Assembly (NCBI GenBank): GCA_937902275.1
Contig: CALFNW010000088.1
Location: 1 to 23,785, forward strand
DNA length: 23,785 nt
DNA from: UBA4717 sp002404395
GTDB taxonomy: Bacteria > Bacillota > Clostridia > Oscillospirales > CAG-272
Direction: 5' to 3'
Position numbers and translations under genes: made by a program. The notes beneath the pieces were generated by a model that was given only the letters and a program-made list of their open reading frames with translations, had not been told where the DNA came from and did no database searches. Shown piece by piece: positions 14,597 through 21,514 of the stretch (the first letter of the stretch is position 1; each line of letters starts with the position of its first letter).

Positions 14597-15124
14597 TTAC
14601 CTCGGAAGCGAGAACCGTGTCATATCGTGACCCTCGTTTTCAAGCAGTTTCACCTTGTTTTTGATACCTCCGCCGTACCCTGTCAGCGCACCGTTTGCAC
14701 CGACCACACGGTGACACGGCACTATTATGCAAAGCGGATTCCATCCGACCGCGCCGCCGACCGCCTGTGCAGACATCGACTCAAGCCCTGACTCTGCGGC
14801 AAGCCGCTTCGCAATATCTCCGTAAGTGACCGTTTGCCCGAACGGGATCTCGTTCATTGCAGCGATCACCCTTGCTCTGAACGGCGTCAGACCGTCGATC
14901 GAACAGTTCGGCGCTGCTCCCGGATCGCGCCCCGAAAAGTACACGTCAAGCCATGCGCGGGCAGCGTCAAAAATGTCAAGCTCTGCGTCTGTGACCTCAC
15001 GTGTTGAGAGCTTTGAAATATCCGAAGAATTTTTAAAGCAAAGCGCCTTGAGCGCCGTACCGTCGCTTTCCATGATCAGATCGTCATAGCCGTCCGGCGT
15101 AATATAAAGACTCCTGTAGATCAT
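14597..15124 (-). CDS. ogt: Methylated-DNA-[protein]-cysteine S-methyltransferase
   Basis: This suicide repair protein transfers the alkyl group from O6-alkylguanine to its own cysteine. It has 175 residues. The active site is IIVPCHRVVGANGALTGYGG, with Cys as acceptor, preceded by IPFGQTVTYGDIAKRL (the winged helix that enters DNA) and SAQAVGGAVGWNPLC. It lies 30 nt after the RDD reading frame on the same strand, so it is likely the last gene of the S49-RDD-ogt run. Confidence 0.95.
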   Translation of the reverse strand: MIYRSLYITPDGYDDLIMESDGTALKALCFKNSSDISKLSTREVTDAELDIFDAARAWLDVYFSGRDPGAAPNCSIDGLTPFRARVIAAMNEIPFGQTVTYGDIAKRLAAESGLESMSAQAVGGAVGWNPLCIIVPCHRVVGANGALTGYGGGIKNKVKLLENEGHDMTRFSLPR

Positions 15125-15154
15125 ATGCTTATCCCCTCGGTTATCTGCCGGCGC

Positions 15155-15526
15155 TCATTCGTCGCGCTTTTCGGCACTCGGTGCATACATGAGCGCCGTG
15201 GTGTCGGATCCGGTCTTATATGTGGTGATCGGCGTGCCGCCAACAACGGCTTCGGGCGCCGCAGTTTCCGGTGCCGCACCTGCCGCAGGAGTCACGCACA
15301 CCGCCTCACGGGCGATGCCAGCTTCATACTTCGGTCGAAAAGGAGCATTTTCCCCGAGGTCATATACAACATATGTGTCGGCAAGCATATCGTGAAAGCC
15401 CTGCTTTGAGGGAAGCGCTCCCGCCACGATATATCCGATGCCCAAAAGCCCGGTAAGATATCTGCCGACCGTTTCGCGGTATATCACCCGAAGTGCTGAA
15501 AGCTCAGTGTTTTCCGACGATATCAC
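15155..15526 (-). CDS. RDD family membrane protein, C-terminal part after a frameshift
   Basis: This frame gives the second half of an RDD-domain protein. The DNA just upstream in the same frame reads LGKKLFRIKVISSEN, the usual RDD motif, but no start lies before it, so an independent product would begin at GTG 15526 inside the domain. It continues with a membrane segment (YLTGLLGIGYIVAGALPS) and QGFHDMLADTYVVYDL, typical of RDD ends, then an Ala/Pro/Thr-rich tail. The first half is in the next frame over (15523-15765). It is either a broken gene, an assembly error in the A5 run, or the product of -1 frameshifting. Confidence 0.65.
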   Translation of the reverse strand: MISSENTELSALRVIYRETVGRYLTGLLGIGYIVAGALPSKQGFHDMLADTYVVYDLGENAPFRPKYEAGIAREAVCVTPAAGAAPETAAPEAVVGGTPITTYKTGSDTTALMYAPSAEKRDE

Positions 15527-15765
15527 CTTGATCCTGAACAGCTTTTTCCCGAGCGGGTCAGCAGAATAAAATAGATCGCCGATGCAAAGTAAGCCAAAAT
15601 ATCCGCAATGCCGATATTGAAGAAAATGTGCGCTCCGTCAAAAGGCAGAAAATGCTGAAAGATCAGGGCGGGTATGAATACGATCAGCGAAATGATCCCG
15701 CTTATCAGAAGATCAATGAGCCGCGCGGCGGCGCGCACACAGAACCCGGCGTAGTTGTTTGTCAT
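15523..15765 (-). CDS. RDD family membrane protein, N-terminal part
   Basis: This frame starts with CVRAAARLIDLLISGIISLI, the Arg-Asp signature of RDD proteins in the first membrane helix, then a second helix (IADILAYFASAIYFILL). It leaves the family pattern at RSGKSCSGSR and stops. One extra base in the A-run at 15543-15547 (as seen on the minus strand, GGGAAAAAG) would join it to the next frame as RSGKKLFRIKV. RDD proteins are small membrane proteins of mostly unknown role, some linked to ion transport. It lies 21 nt after the S49 protease stop. Confidence 0.65.
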   Translation of the reverse strand: MTNNYAGFCVRAAARLIDLLISGIISLIVFIPALIFQHFLPFDGAHIFFNIGIADILAYFASAIYFILLTRSGKSCSGSR

Positions 15766-15785
15766 AATCTCACGCTCCCCGTAAA

Positions 15786-16784
15786 TCAGCTTGCAATATC
15801 GCAGATATAGTAAAGACCGTTCTGCTTTTGCTCTGCAAGCTCGCCCAGCGCCTCCGTGTCGCTTTTAAACGAACGGCTAAGGTCTTCCGCCGCACCGAAA
15901 AGCGAATCGAAGAGCGTGCTTTCATACATCGACGGAATATACAGATCAACATCGTCGCCGATATCCGAAAAAACATAATACAGATAGTTTTCATAAGTAT
16001 CTATGCGGTCGATCATTCCGACCTCAAGCGCGTCCGAGGCGCTGAGAATACGTCCGTCGGCAAACTCGCGGACCTTGTCCGGATCAAGATCTCTGCCGCC
16101 TGCCACGATATCCACGAACTGAATATACGACTCATCCACATAGCTTTGCAGTATTTCGCGTTGCTCGTCGGTAAGCGTCTGACCCGCGGAACCCATCGCC
16201 TTGTTTCTGCCGCTTGCGATATTCACCTCGCGTATGCCGAGCTTATCGTAAAGCCCCGTCATATCGAAAAATCTCATGATCACGCCGATCGAACCGGTCA
16301 TCGTATTGCGGTTTGCACAAATCTCATCGGCAGCCATAGACACATATACTCCGCCCGAGCAGGACTGTGAAGCATAATAGCAGTAGATCGGACGGCCGGT
16401 GTAAAGCTTGTACTGCATCAGCTTTTGATAAAGCTCGTCGCTCGCATAAACGCTTCCGCCCGGGGTATCCATATACAGAAGTATTCCGACATTTGAATCG
16501 TCATATTCAAGCGCGTCGATAAGCTGAAGCGTTTTCGAGTGATCGTATTCTTCGCTCGAAAAATAGCTGTTTGTGCTGTCCGTTTCCGAGATCTCGCCGC
16601 ATACCTTGATAAGCGTCAGATAGTCCCCGCCGCCCGGAAGCTCAAAATAGCTCCCTCTGCCGAGATTGTCGGTAAAATTCTCCGTCGTATCCGTAAGATT
16701 TTTGGTAATAATGAACCCGAAGGCAGACGTTGAAAATACTATTATCGCCGCCAAAATAAGTCCGATAACCTGTTTTGCTTTCAT
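15786..16784 (-). CDS. S49 family signal peptide peptidase-like protease
   Basis: This membrane-anchored serine protease (SppA/S49 family) degrades leftover signal peptides or membrane fragments. It has 332 residues with one N-terminal membrane segment (VIGLILAAIIVFSTSAFGFII). The nucleophile is the Ser in ASQSCSGGVYVSMAADEI; the lysine partner lies in VNIASGRNKAMGS. YMDTPGGSVYASDELYQ is the typical oxyanion region. ATG 16784 is chosen because GGAG, supplied by the repeat element just upstream, lies 4 nt before it. The longer frame merely translates the repeat. Confidence 0.92.
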   Translation of the reverse strand: MKAKQVIGLILAAIIVFSTSAFGFIITKNLTDTTENFTDNLGRGSYFELPGGGDYLTLIKVCGEISETDSTNSYFSSEEYDHSKTLQLIDALEYDDSNVGILLYMDTPGGSVYASDELYQKLMQYKLYTGRPIYCYYASQSCSGGVYVSMAADEICANRNTMTGSIGVIMRFFDMTGLYDKLGIREVNIASGRNKAMGSAGQTLTDEQREILQSYVDESYIQFVDIVAGGRDLDPDKVREFADGRILSASDALEVGMIDRIDTYENYLYYVFSDIGDDVDLYIPSMYESTLFDSLFGAAEDLSRSFKSDTEALGELAEQKQNGLYYICDIAS

Positions 16785-16788
16785 AACA

Positions 16789-16883
16789 CTCCATGCCGCC
16801 GCAGGCGGCTCAAAAAATAAACGGAAATTTTCGATTCGGCGCAGCCGAGAAAACGGGACGGGACCCGTTTTCGGAAAATTTCG
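16789..16883 (-). repeat. 95-bp structured repeat, copy A (carries the S49 gene's RBS)
   Basis: On the minus strand it reads: GAAATTTTC arm (16874-16882), hairpin GAAAACGGG/CCCGTTTTC with a 6-nt loop (16849-16872), hairpin CGGC-TGC-GCCG, returning arm GAAAATTTC (16824-16832), T-rich run, hairpin GCCGCC-TGC-GGCGGC, then CATGGAG. The two arms pair over 9 bp and enclose the first two hairpins. It has only 3 mismatches to copy B, 140 bp away. Confidence 0.88.
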
Positions 16884-16928
16884 GCGCGAAAACCGAGACT
16901 TCACACATAGCAGACTGAATTTTTCGCG

Positions 16929-17023
16929 CTCCATGCCGCCGCAGGCGGCTCAAAAAATAAACGGAAATTTTCGATTCGGCACAGCCGGGAAAACGGGACG
17001 GGACCCGTTTTCAGAAAATTTCG
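16929..17023 (-). repeat. 95-bp structured repeat, copy B
   Basis: Same layout as copy A. The three differences fall at a closing base and the loop of the second hairpin and at one junction base, so the main stems are intact. No gene starts directly after its GGAG. The 45-bp stretch between the copies (16884-16928) holds nothing recognised. Confidence 0.88.
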
Positions 17024-17057
17024 TTAAGCTTTTTCACAGTCGCTTCAACGAAATTTT
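17015..17057 (-). terminator. Hairpin at the end of the nucleotidyltransferase gene
   Basis: AAAATTTCGTT and AACGAAATTTT form a perfect 11-bp stem, extended by AAGC/GCTT after a 1-nt bulge; the TGA stop is in the stem. It has T-rich ends and could end the peptide operon. Its 3' arm is also the first arm of repeat copy B. Confidence 0.55.
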
Positions 17058-18073
17058 GCATATATGCGCTCAAGCTTTTCATAGCCGTCGCCGCGCTTTG
17101 ACTTGAACCCGAGCCGACCGATAAGCCGCGACATCGGCCCGCGTTTGCGCGCCGCGCGCGAAAGCCTGCTGTTTTCACCGGTCCCGTGCGGCTTGCATGA
17201 CAGGAAAAATTCCTCAAGTTCGCGGTTTACAAACTCACTGTCACGCCCCTCAAACCAACACCCGACAAGCTCAAGCATACCCTTCTCGAAGTTTTCAAGC
17301 TTCACGCTTTTAAGAATCTTTTTTACGTATTTTTTATCAAGCGACTCGGAAAATTCCAGACGGAACAAATATATATCAAGCAGCGGCCGCACACCGAGCC
17401 CGCCGTCGAAGAAGTGACGCGCCGCGTGCGCGAGCATATATATATATTCGTCCTCACGCGTCATGGCAAGCGTTTGGTCCGCATTCGCCACCGCCCTTGT
17501 AAACACCGTATCAAAATACGGCGCCGACAGATCTTTTTTTGACACGGGCGATTCATGAAGCTCAACGCTCACGTGCGGCGGCTTCACGAAAGTGTCGTGA
17601 TACGACGCGGTGCTGCCCGACATGGTATATCCGAGGCTTTCCATTATATCATGCACATAATCGCGCGATATACCGCGATACAGAATATCAACGTCGGTCA
17701 TACTGCGGTAATAGGTCTTAGGGTAATAATGCTTGCATACGATCCCCTTGATCGGCATGACCTCTGCTCCGCCCTCGCGCAAAGCCCCGCAGACCTCGGA
17801 GAAGGCAATATCCTGCTCGGTCTCCTTGACCACCGCCTTGTAATACTGCTCGGTAAAAGCGCGGTATTCCGCCGAATCCGGAGCCTCAAAGCCGAGCTTC
17901 TGCAAAAATTCATACACGAGCGCCGTAACGCCGTGACTTTGCGCAAGTCGGTATATCTCCTCAAGCCGCACATCCTTGCCCGGCAACGCAAAGCCTTCGG
18001 AATCGTCCGAAACTGCCGCCGCCAGCAATGAAATAAAGTATTCGGCGTTTTTATTTGCTTCGATCATACGCAC
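17045..18073 (-). CDS. Nucleotidyltransferase family protein (NTP_transf_5 type)
   Basis: A 342-residue protein of the putative nucleotidyltransferase family PF14907. Such proteins are found next to HPr-kinase-like and PqqD-like genes in some peptide-modification loci, including certain lasso clusters. The key stretch is VMPIKGIVCKHYYPKTYYRSMTDVD, with the lysine-glycine and the R-x3-D-x-D pattern expected to bind nucleotide and metal. A later HAARHFFDGGLGVRPLLDIYL matches the family's second motif. It overlaps the S24/S26 gene by 23 nt and is the last of four overlapping genes. A role in modifying the small peptide encoded upstream is inferred from context only. Confidence 0.85.
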   Translation of the reverse strand: MRMIEANKNAEYFISLLAAAVSDDSEGFALPGKDVRLEEIYRLAQSHGVTALVYEFLQKLGFEAPDSAEYRAFTEQYYKAVVKETEQDIAFSEVCGALREGGAEVMPIKGIVCKHYYPKTYYRSMTDVDILYRGISRDYVHDIMESLGYTMSGSTASYHDTFVKPPHVSVELHESPVSKKDLSAPYFDTVFTRAVANADQTLAMTREDEYIYMLAHAARHFFDGGLGVRPLLDIYLFRLEFSESLDKKYVKKILKSVKLENFEKGMLELVGCWFEGRDSEFVNRELEEFFLSCKPHGTGENSRLSRAARKRGPMSRLIGRLGFKSKRGDGYEKLERIYAKFR

Positions 18074-18530
18074 CCTTTCCGCACACCGCCGTCAGCAAGC
18101 GCCCGAGCAAGGCGCGCAAACGCTTGTAAAGCCTTCTGAAGCAGAGCGCAGACACATAAAAGCGATACCCTAACCCCGCACATTCGATCCGCTTTCCGGC
18201 TTTTATGTACGCTTTGAGTTTTGCGATGATCATGTCGTCGGTAACACCGCGCTCGATAATATATTGATTATCTCCGCACATTCCGTAGGAAGCGTCAGGG
18301 TAAATTTTGACCGCACGGTGGAGCACATACTGCCCGCTTTTGCGTTTATAGAGAGCCACATCGCCGCGCTTTAACGGCAAGGAAGCCCTGACGAGCACGA
18401 TACGGTCTTTGCCGTCGGACAGCATCGGAAGCATACTCGTACCGTTTGAATTCATTACAAATTCACCGCCCGCTTCGATGACTTCGCGCATCAGCGGCTC
18501 CACGTCACGCAAGTGAAACCTTTCACTCAT
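18051..18530 (-). CDS. S24/S26 (signal peptidase-like) protein
   Basis: A 159-residue protein with the fold of S24/S26 peptidases. The serine lies in MNSNGTSMLPML (Ser32), and the RGDVALYKRKSGQYVLHRAV stretch has both Lys and His candidates for the second catalytic residue, the His as in SipW-type enzymes. MCGDNQYIIERGV matches the GDN motif of the family. A weak hydrophobic part near the C-terminus (YRFYVSALCF) may bind the membrane. It overlaps PqqD by 8 nt. A peptidase that removes a leader from the upstream 39-residue peptide would fit, but this is inference. Confidence 0.85.
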   Translation of the reverse strand: MSERFHLRDVEPLMREVIEAGGEFVMNSNGTSMLPMLSDGKDRIVLVRASLPLKRGDVALYKRKSGQYVLHRAVKIYPDASYGMCGDNQYIIERGVTDDMIIAKLKAYIKAGKRIECAGLGYRFYVSALCFRRLYKRLRALLGRLLTAVCGKGAYDRSK

Positions 18531-18789
18531 CTATGATCCCGGCTCCCTTCAGCTTGGTAACGAACATCGAAACATCGTTCTGCGCGGTAAGCTCATCGAC
18601 CTCATAGCGTTCGGTCAGAGCGTCTGCAAGCTCGGACTCGCAGCTGCCGCCCTCAAGCATCTCCCACAGCATTTTCGCCGAATCGTTCAGCTTGATGATT
18701 CCGTTGAAATTGCGTGCCGCTTCGCCGGTCGCGATCACAACGTGCTTTCCTCCGACTTCGCGCACAATAAATCCGTTTCTTATCTTCAT
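18523..18789 (-). CDS. PqqD-like peptide-binding (RRE) protein
   Basis: An 88-residue PqqD family protein. PqqD-like domains bind the leader of a precursor peptide and present it to a modifying enzyme. The pattern is clear: FIVREVGGKHVVIATGEAA (beta strands), NFNGIIKLNDSAKMLWEMLE, then SELADALTERYEV and the closing FVTKLKGAGII. The start ATG overlaps the HprK-like stop as ATGA, so the two are coupled. The presence of a leader-binding protein is the strongest pointer to a precursor peptide nearby. Confidence 0.93.
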   Translation of the reverse strand: MKIRNGFIVREVGGKHVVIATGEAARNFNGIIKLNDSAKMLWEMLEGGSCESELADALTERYEVDELTAQNDVSMFVTKLKGAGIIDE

Positions 18790-19496
18790 AAGCTTCCGTC
18801 TCCGCATTTTCCGATAGCTTCGTAAGCGACCCTTGCCGATCCTGGGTCCATGTTGCACGAAACTTCGTATATCGGCAGCTTTTCAAGCAGCCTGTCGCAA
18901 AGCGCAAGCGTCGCGGAAGCCGCCGCACTCTCACGCGGTATGAGTATCTGACCGAGCAGGGGAGTTACTGCATCCGACGCTTTGAGCCTTCTGACCGAAT
19001 TATCCGCGGCGCGTTTTATAAAGCAAAAAGCCTTAAGGCGCACCGAGGCATTTTTGCCGAGTTCTTCCTTCCCGCACCACGGAGTGCCGTACGCATATAT
19101 TCCGTCCTTTGCAAACTCATATATCGGCTTGTCGCCGTTGATGATCTCAACGTCGTCAAACGTCTTTTGCCAATTAAGTATGTGCGTGGTTTTGCCGACT
19201 CCGCTCTTCGCGGAAAAAGCAAACCCGTCGCCGCCCTTTGCGATCACCGCCGAATGAATAAGCATACGGCCGTATTCGGGCAGCCGACGGCAGATCTCGC
19301 GATACATACAGACATATTCGTAATACCCGTCCGTAAAGCCCGGAGTGGCTTCACGCTCACGCGCAAGCGCGTCCGGCGTGACCGATACCGCAAAATCATA
19401 GGCTTCCGAGTCGGAGAGGTAGGATCTACACTTGTTTTCAAAATAATCGAATGAAGGATCTGCCTTGATCTTCATTCCTGCAAATTCATATATCAT
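18786..19496 (-). CDS. HPr-kinase-like P-loop protein
   Basis: A 236-residue protein resembling the kinase domain of HPr kinase/phosphorylase. It has the P-loop FSAKSGVGKTTH and a following EIINGDKPIYEF with a candidate catalytic Asp, then YGTPWCGKEE. It lacks the N-terminal domain of real HprK, so it is not the carbon-control enzyme. Related proteins phosphorylate the peptide in some lasso clusters. ATG 19496 is chosen by the MIYEFAGMKIKAD family-like start; no ribosome binding site is visible, so expression may be low. A terminator lies 16 nt upstream. Confidence 0.85.
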   Translation of the reverse strand: MIYEFAGMKIKADPSFDYFENKCRSYLSDSEAYDFAVSVTPDALAREREATPGFTDGYYEYVCMYREICRRLPEYGRMLIHSAVIAKGGDGFAFSAKSGVGKTTHILNWQKTFDDVEIINGDKPIYEFAKDGIYAYGTPWCGKEELGKNASVRLKAFCFIKRAADNSVRRLKASDAVTPLLGQILIPRESAAASATLALCDRLLEKLPIYEVSCNMDPGSARVAYEAIGKCGDGSL

Positions 19497-19511
19497 ATTT
19501 TCAAGCAACGC

Positions 19512-19541
19512 AAAAAAGAGACAGACGGAACTCCGCCTGTC
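19512..19541 (-). terminator. Terminator or attenuator before the HprK-like gene
   Basis: Minus strand: GACAGGCGGA and TCCGTCTGTC form a 10-bp stem with one G-T pair and a tight loop, followed by TCTTTTTTG. It stands between the peptide gene and the enzymes, so only part of the transcripts would reach the enzymes. Confidence 0.7.
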
Positions 19542-19651
19542 CGACAGACCTGACTGCCGTGCCGCGTGAACCGCCGCCGGTGTACGACCGTTGCGGTCCT
19601 TACCGCAGACGGTATAATTCAAAATTATTCTGTATTTTGTGCTCTGAGAGC

Positions 19652-19682
19652 AAAACGGCGTCTTTAGGTCAATCGCCGTTTT
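19652..19682 (-). terminator. Terminator directly after the 39-codon peptide gene
   Basis: AAAACGGCG and CGCCGTTTT form a perfect 9-bp stem around 13 nt; the peptide's TGA stop lies in the loop. The stem ends in TTTT. Confidence 0.75.
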
Positions 19683-19788
19683 CAGTGTCGTTGCAGACTG
19701 CCGAATCGTAATCGCCCGATACCGCTATCACGTCAAGCGTTTCAAATATCAGTGTTTCGACATCCGGAGATACGTAGACTTCTTTCAT
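19669..19788 (-). CDS. 39-residue candidate precursor peptide
   Basis: A short gene with ATG, a GCGGGAG ribosome binding site 8 nt upstream, and a perfect promoter. The peptide begins MKEVYVSPDVETLIFETLDV, continues IAVSG and ends with the acidic tail DYDSAVCNDTENGD. The first half follows a pattern I recognise from many small proteins of gut Firmicutes, K-x-Y-x2-P-x2-E-x3-F-x3-D-V-I-x-x-SG, which looks like a leader. The single Cys (position 32) and the Asp/Ser/Thr residues of the tail are candidate modification sites. No domain name is claimed. It is the first gene of the transcript with the HprK-like, PqqD-like, S24/S26 and nucleotidyltransferase genes. Confidence 0.8.
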   Translation of the reverse strand: MKEVYVSPDVETLIFETLDVIAVSGDYDSAVCNDTENGD

Positions 19789-19849
19789 AAGTCGGACTCC
19801 CGCAATTCATTATTTGCAAAAAAGCTGAATCCACTCTTTCACGAGTAAT

Positions 19850-19878
19850 ATTATAGCATTTATGACAGCCCGTGTCAA
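19850..19878 (-). promoter_or_regulatory. Strong promoter of the peptide operon
   Basis: Minus-strand TTGACA (19873-19878) and TATAAT (19850-19855) with a 17-bp spacer. The leader is about 55 nt. Confidence 0.92.
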
Positions 19879-19946
19879 GGGCTTTCCGCGCTATAATCCA
19901 TATTTAACAATATATATAATTTTTTAAACGAACCGCGGTGAAGCTA

Positions 19947-19975
19947 TTGCAATAATACGTTACCTGTGATAAAAT
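19947..19975 (+). promoter_or_regulatory. Promoter of the FAD-dependent oxidoreductase gene
   Basis: TTGCAA (19947-19952) and TAAAAT (19970-19975) with a 17-bp spacer, 31 nt before the ATG. It is divergent from the peptide promoter. Confidence 0.65.
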
Positions 19976-20006
19976 ACAGACATATTTCACAAAACGGAGG
20001 AACTTT

Positions 20007-21272
20007 ATGGAAACGCTTAAGATCACCTCGGAAATAAAGGTCGGCGGCAGGTACGAGCTGATCGTCGCAGGCGGCGGAGTCGCGGGTGTCGCAGCGGCGC
20101 TTTCGGCGCGCCGAAACGGCATAAATCGCGTATTGCTTATCGAAAAAACGATAAATCTCGGCGGACTCGCGACCACGGGAATGATAAACCTTTTCGTACC
20201 CATGTGCAACGGCCGCGGAAAGCAGATCATTACCGGCATGGCGGAGGAATTACTGCGCGATTCGATAAAATACGGTTATGATACCTTGCCGGAGGAATGG
20301 AAAAACGGCGAGCCGGACTCTCCCACAAAGGCCAGATACTGTACCCGCTATTCACCATGGATCTTTTCTTTTGTATTGGCGGAAAAGTTAAGAAATGAAA
20401 ATATCGACATTCTCCTTGATACGACCATCGCCGACGCGGTCTGCGAAAACGGTCATGTGCGCGGACTTGTGCTCGAGAGCAAATCCGGCCGCGAATTTTA
20501 CGAAGCGGACTACATCGTTGACGCCACCGGCGACAGCGACGTGTTCTTCCGCGCAGGCGCGCCCACGGTTGACGGTCAAAACTACTTTACGTACGAAGCA
20601 AACCAGATCACGCTCGAAAGCTGCAAGTGTGCTTACGAGGCCGGAAATATCAAAGAAGCGTTCGTGCGCGCCCACGGCGGTCCGGCTTCGCTTTACGGCA
20701 CAAATCAGCCCGAGGGCAAACGGCTTTACAGGGGAACGACCAAGGAAGACGTTACCGAGTATGTGCTCGACAACACCTCGCTCTTGCTCGAAGCTTTAAA
20801 AAACGACGACAGATGCTCGCGCGAGCTTACTCAGATACCTTTCATGCCGCAGTTCCGCACCACAAGACATATCGCCGCCGACTATTCGCTGAAAATGGCG
20901 GATGTGTACCGTCACTTTGAAGATTCGGTAGGTGCGATCTGCGATTTCGACCACCGCGACAGACTTTTTGAAGTGCCTTTCAGAACCATGATAAACAGCG
21001 GCTACGACAATATCATAGCCGCCGGCAGATGCGTCTCGGGAGAGGGCTTCGCATGGGATATCCTCCGCGTGATCCCGCCGGCAATACTCACCGGCGAGGC
21101 AGCGGGAGCCGCGTGCGCCGCCGCGTTCGAAAATAAACTTCCGATTTTCGGAGTTGATACCTCAAAGCTTGCCGAAACGCTTGCAAAAGGCGGCGTGACG
21201 ATCCACTTCGACGACTCGCTCATTCCAGAGGACCGCGAAGCCTTCGGCGAAGCACTGAACGTCGAAAGCTGA
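20007..21272 (+). CDS. FAD-dependent oxidoreductase (FAD_oxidored family)
   Basis: A 421-residue flavoprotein. The N-terminal dinucleotide-binding motif is LIVAGGGVAGVAAALSARRNG with the ribose-binding acid in LLIEKTINLGG. LATTGMINLF and YIVDATGDSDVFFRAGAP are typical of the FAD_oxidored group. Near the end AAGRCVSGEGFAWDILRVIP and GEAAGAACAAA form the second FAD contact. The substrate is unknown; relatives are often grouped with carbohydrate-active or glucose-inhibited division-like oxidoreductases. GGAGG precedes the ATG. It is transcribed away from the peptide operon. A link to that operon is possible but not shown. Confidence 0.9.
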   Translation: METLKITSEIKVGGRYELIVAGGGVAGVAAALSARRNGINRVLLIEKTINLGGLATTGMINLFVPMCNGRGKQIITGMAEELLRDSIKYGYDTLPEEWKNGEPDSPTKARYCTRYSPWIFSFVLAEKLRNENIDILLDTTIADAVCENGHVRGLVLESKSGREFYEADYIVDATGDSDVFFRAGAPTVDGQNYFTYEANQITLESCKCAYEAGNIKEAFVRAHGGPASLYGTNQPEGKRLYRGTTKEDVTEYVLDNTSLLLEALKNDDRCSRELTQIPFMPQFRTTRHIAADYSLKMADVYRHFEDSVGAICDFDHRDRLFEVPFRTMINSGYDNIIAAGRCVSGEGFAWDILRVIPPAILTGEAAGAACAAAFENKLPIFGVDTSKLAETLAKGGVTIHFDDSLIPEDREAFGEALNVES

Positions 21273-21435
21273 CGCGCTCCGTACAAGACCGCACTATTGA
21301 TTTTGAGTAATAAGCTTCATGGCATATCACCTCTCATGAAGTATCATCCCATAAACATTTACCATTATCATCAATTCTCAAAAATGGTAAGCGAAAATTT
21401 GCAGATCGTCTGCGATCGAATGTTTGACTATCCAA
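21273..21435. other. AT-rich interval with a possible gene remnant
   Basis: No real gene is seen. The base composition is clearly more AT-rich than the neighbours. On the minus strand GAGAGGTGAT is followed by ATG and seven further codons (AAGCTTATTACTCAAAATCAA) before TAG, about 21292-21318. It looks like the start of a lost gene or a leader peptide. CTTCATG/CATGAAG forms a dyad around it. Confidence 0.3.
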
Positions 21436-21475
21436 GTAATGCCCGCAGGAATATTAATATTCCTGCGGGCATTAC
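21436..21475. terminator. Perfect 40-bp palindrome between convergent genes
   Basis: GTAATGCCCGCAGGAATATT is followed at once by its exact complement. It lies between the stop codons of the oxidoreductase (plus) and acyltransferase (minus) genes and is followed by GGTTTT on the plus side, so it is likely a two-way terminator. Confidence 0.7.
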
Positions 21476-21514
21476 GGTTTTAAATTCCAAAAGGTTCGTA
21501 TTCTGTTACGTCTT

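Noticed and set aside
16785..16934. 50-codon N-terminal extension of the S49 protease
   Set aside because: It translates the 95-bp repeat; ATG 16784 with its GGAG and membrane segment is the expected start.
19497..19622. 42-codon extension of the HprK-like protein
   Set aside because: It starts at TTG without a ribosome binding site and translates a terminator hairpin.
17045..19788. Lasso peptide cluster
   Set aside because: No B2 protease or asparagine-synthetase-like cyclase is present, and the peptide lacks a typical lasso core with a ring acid at position 7-9 after a Gly start that could be assigned with confidence.
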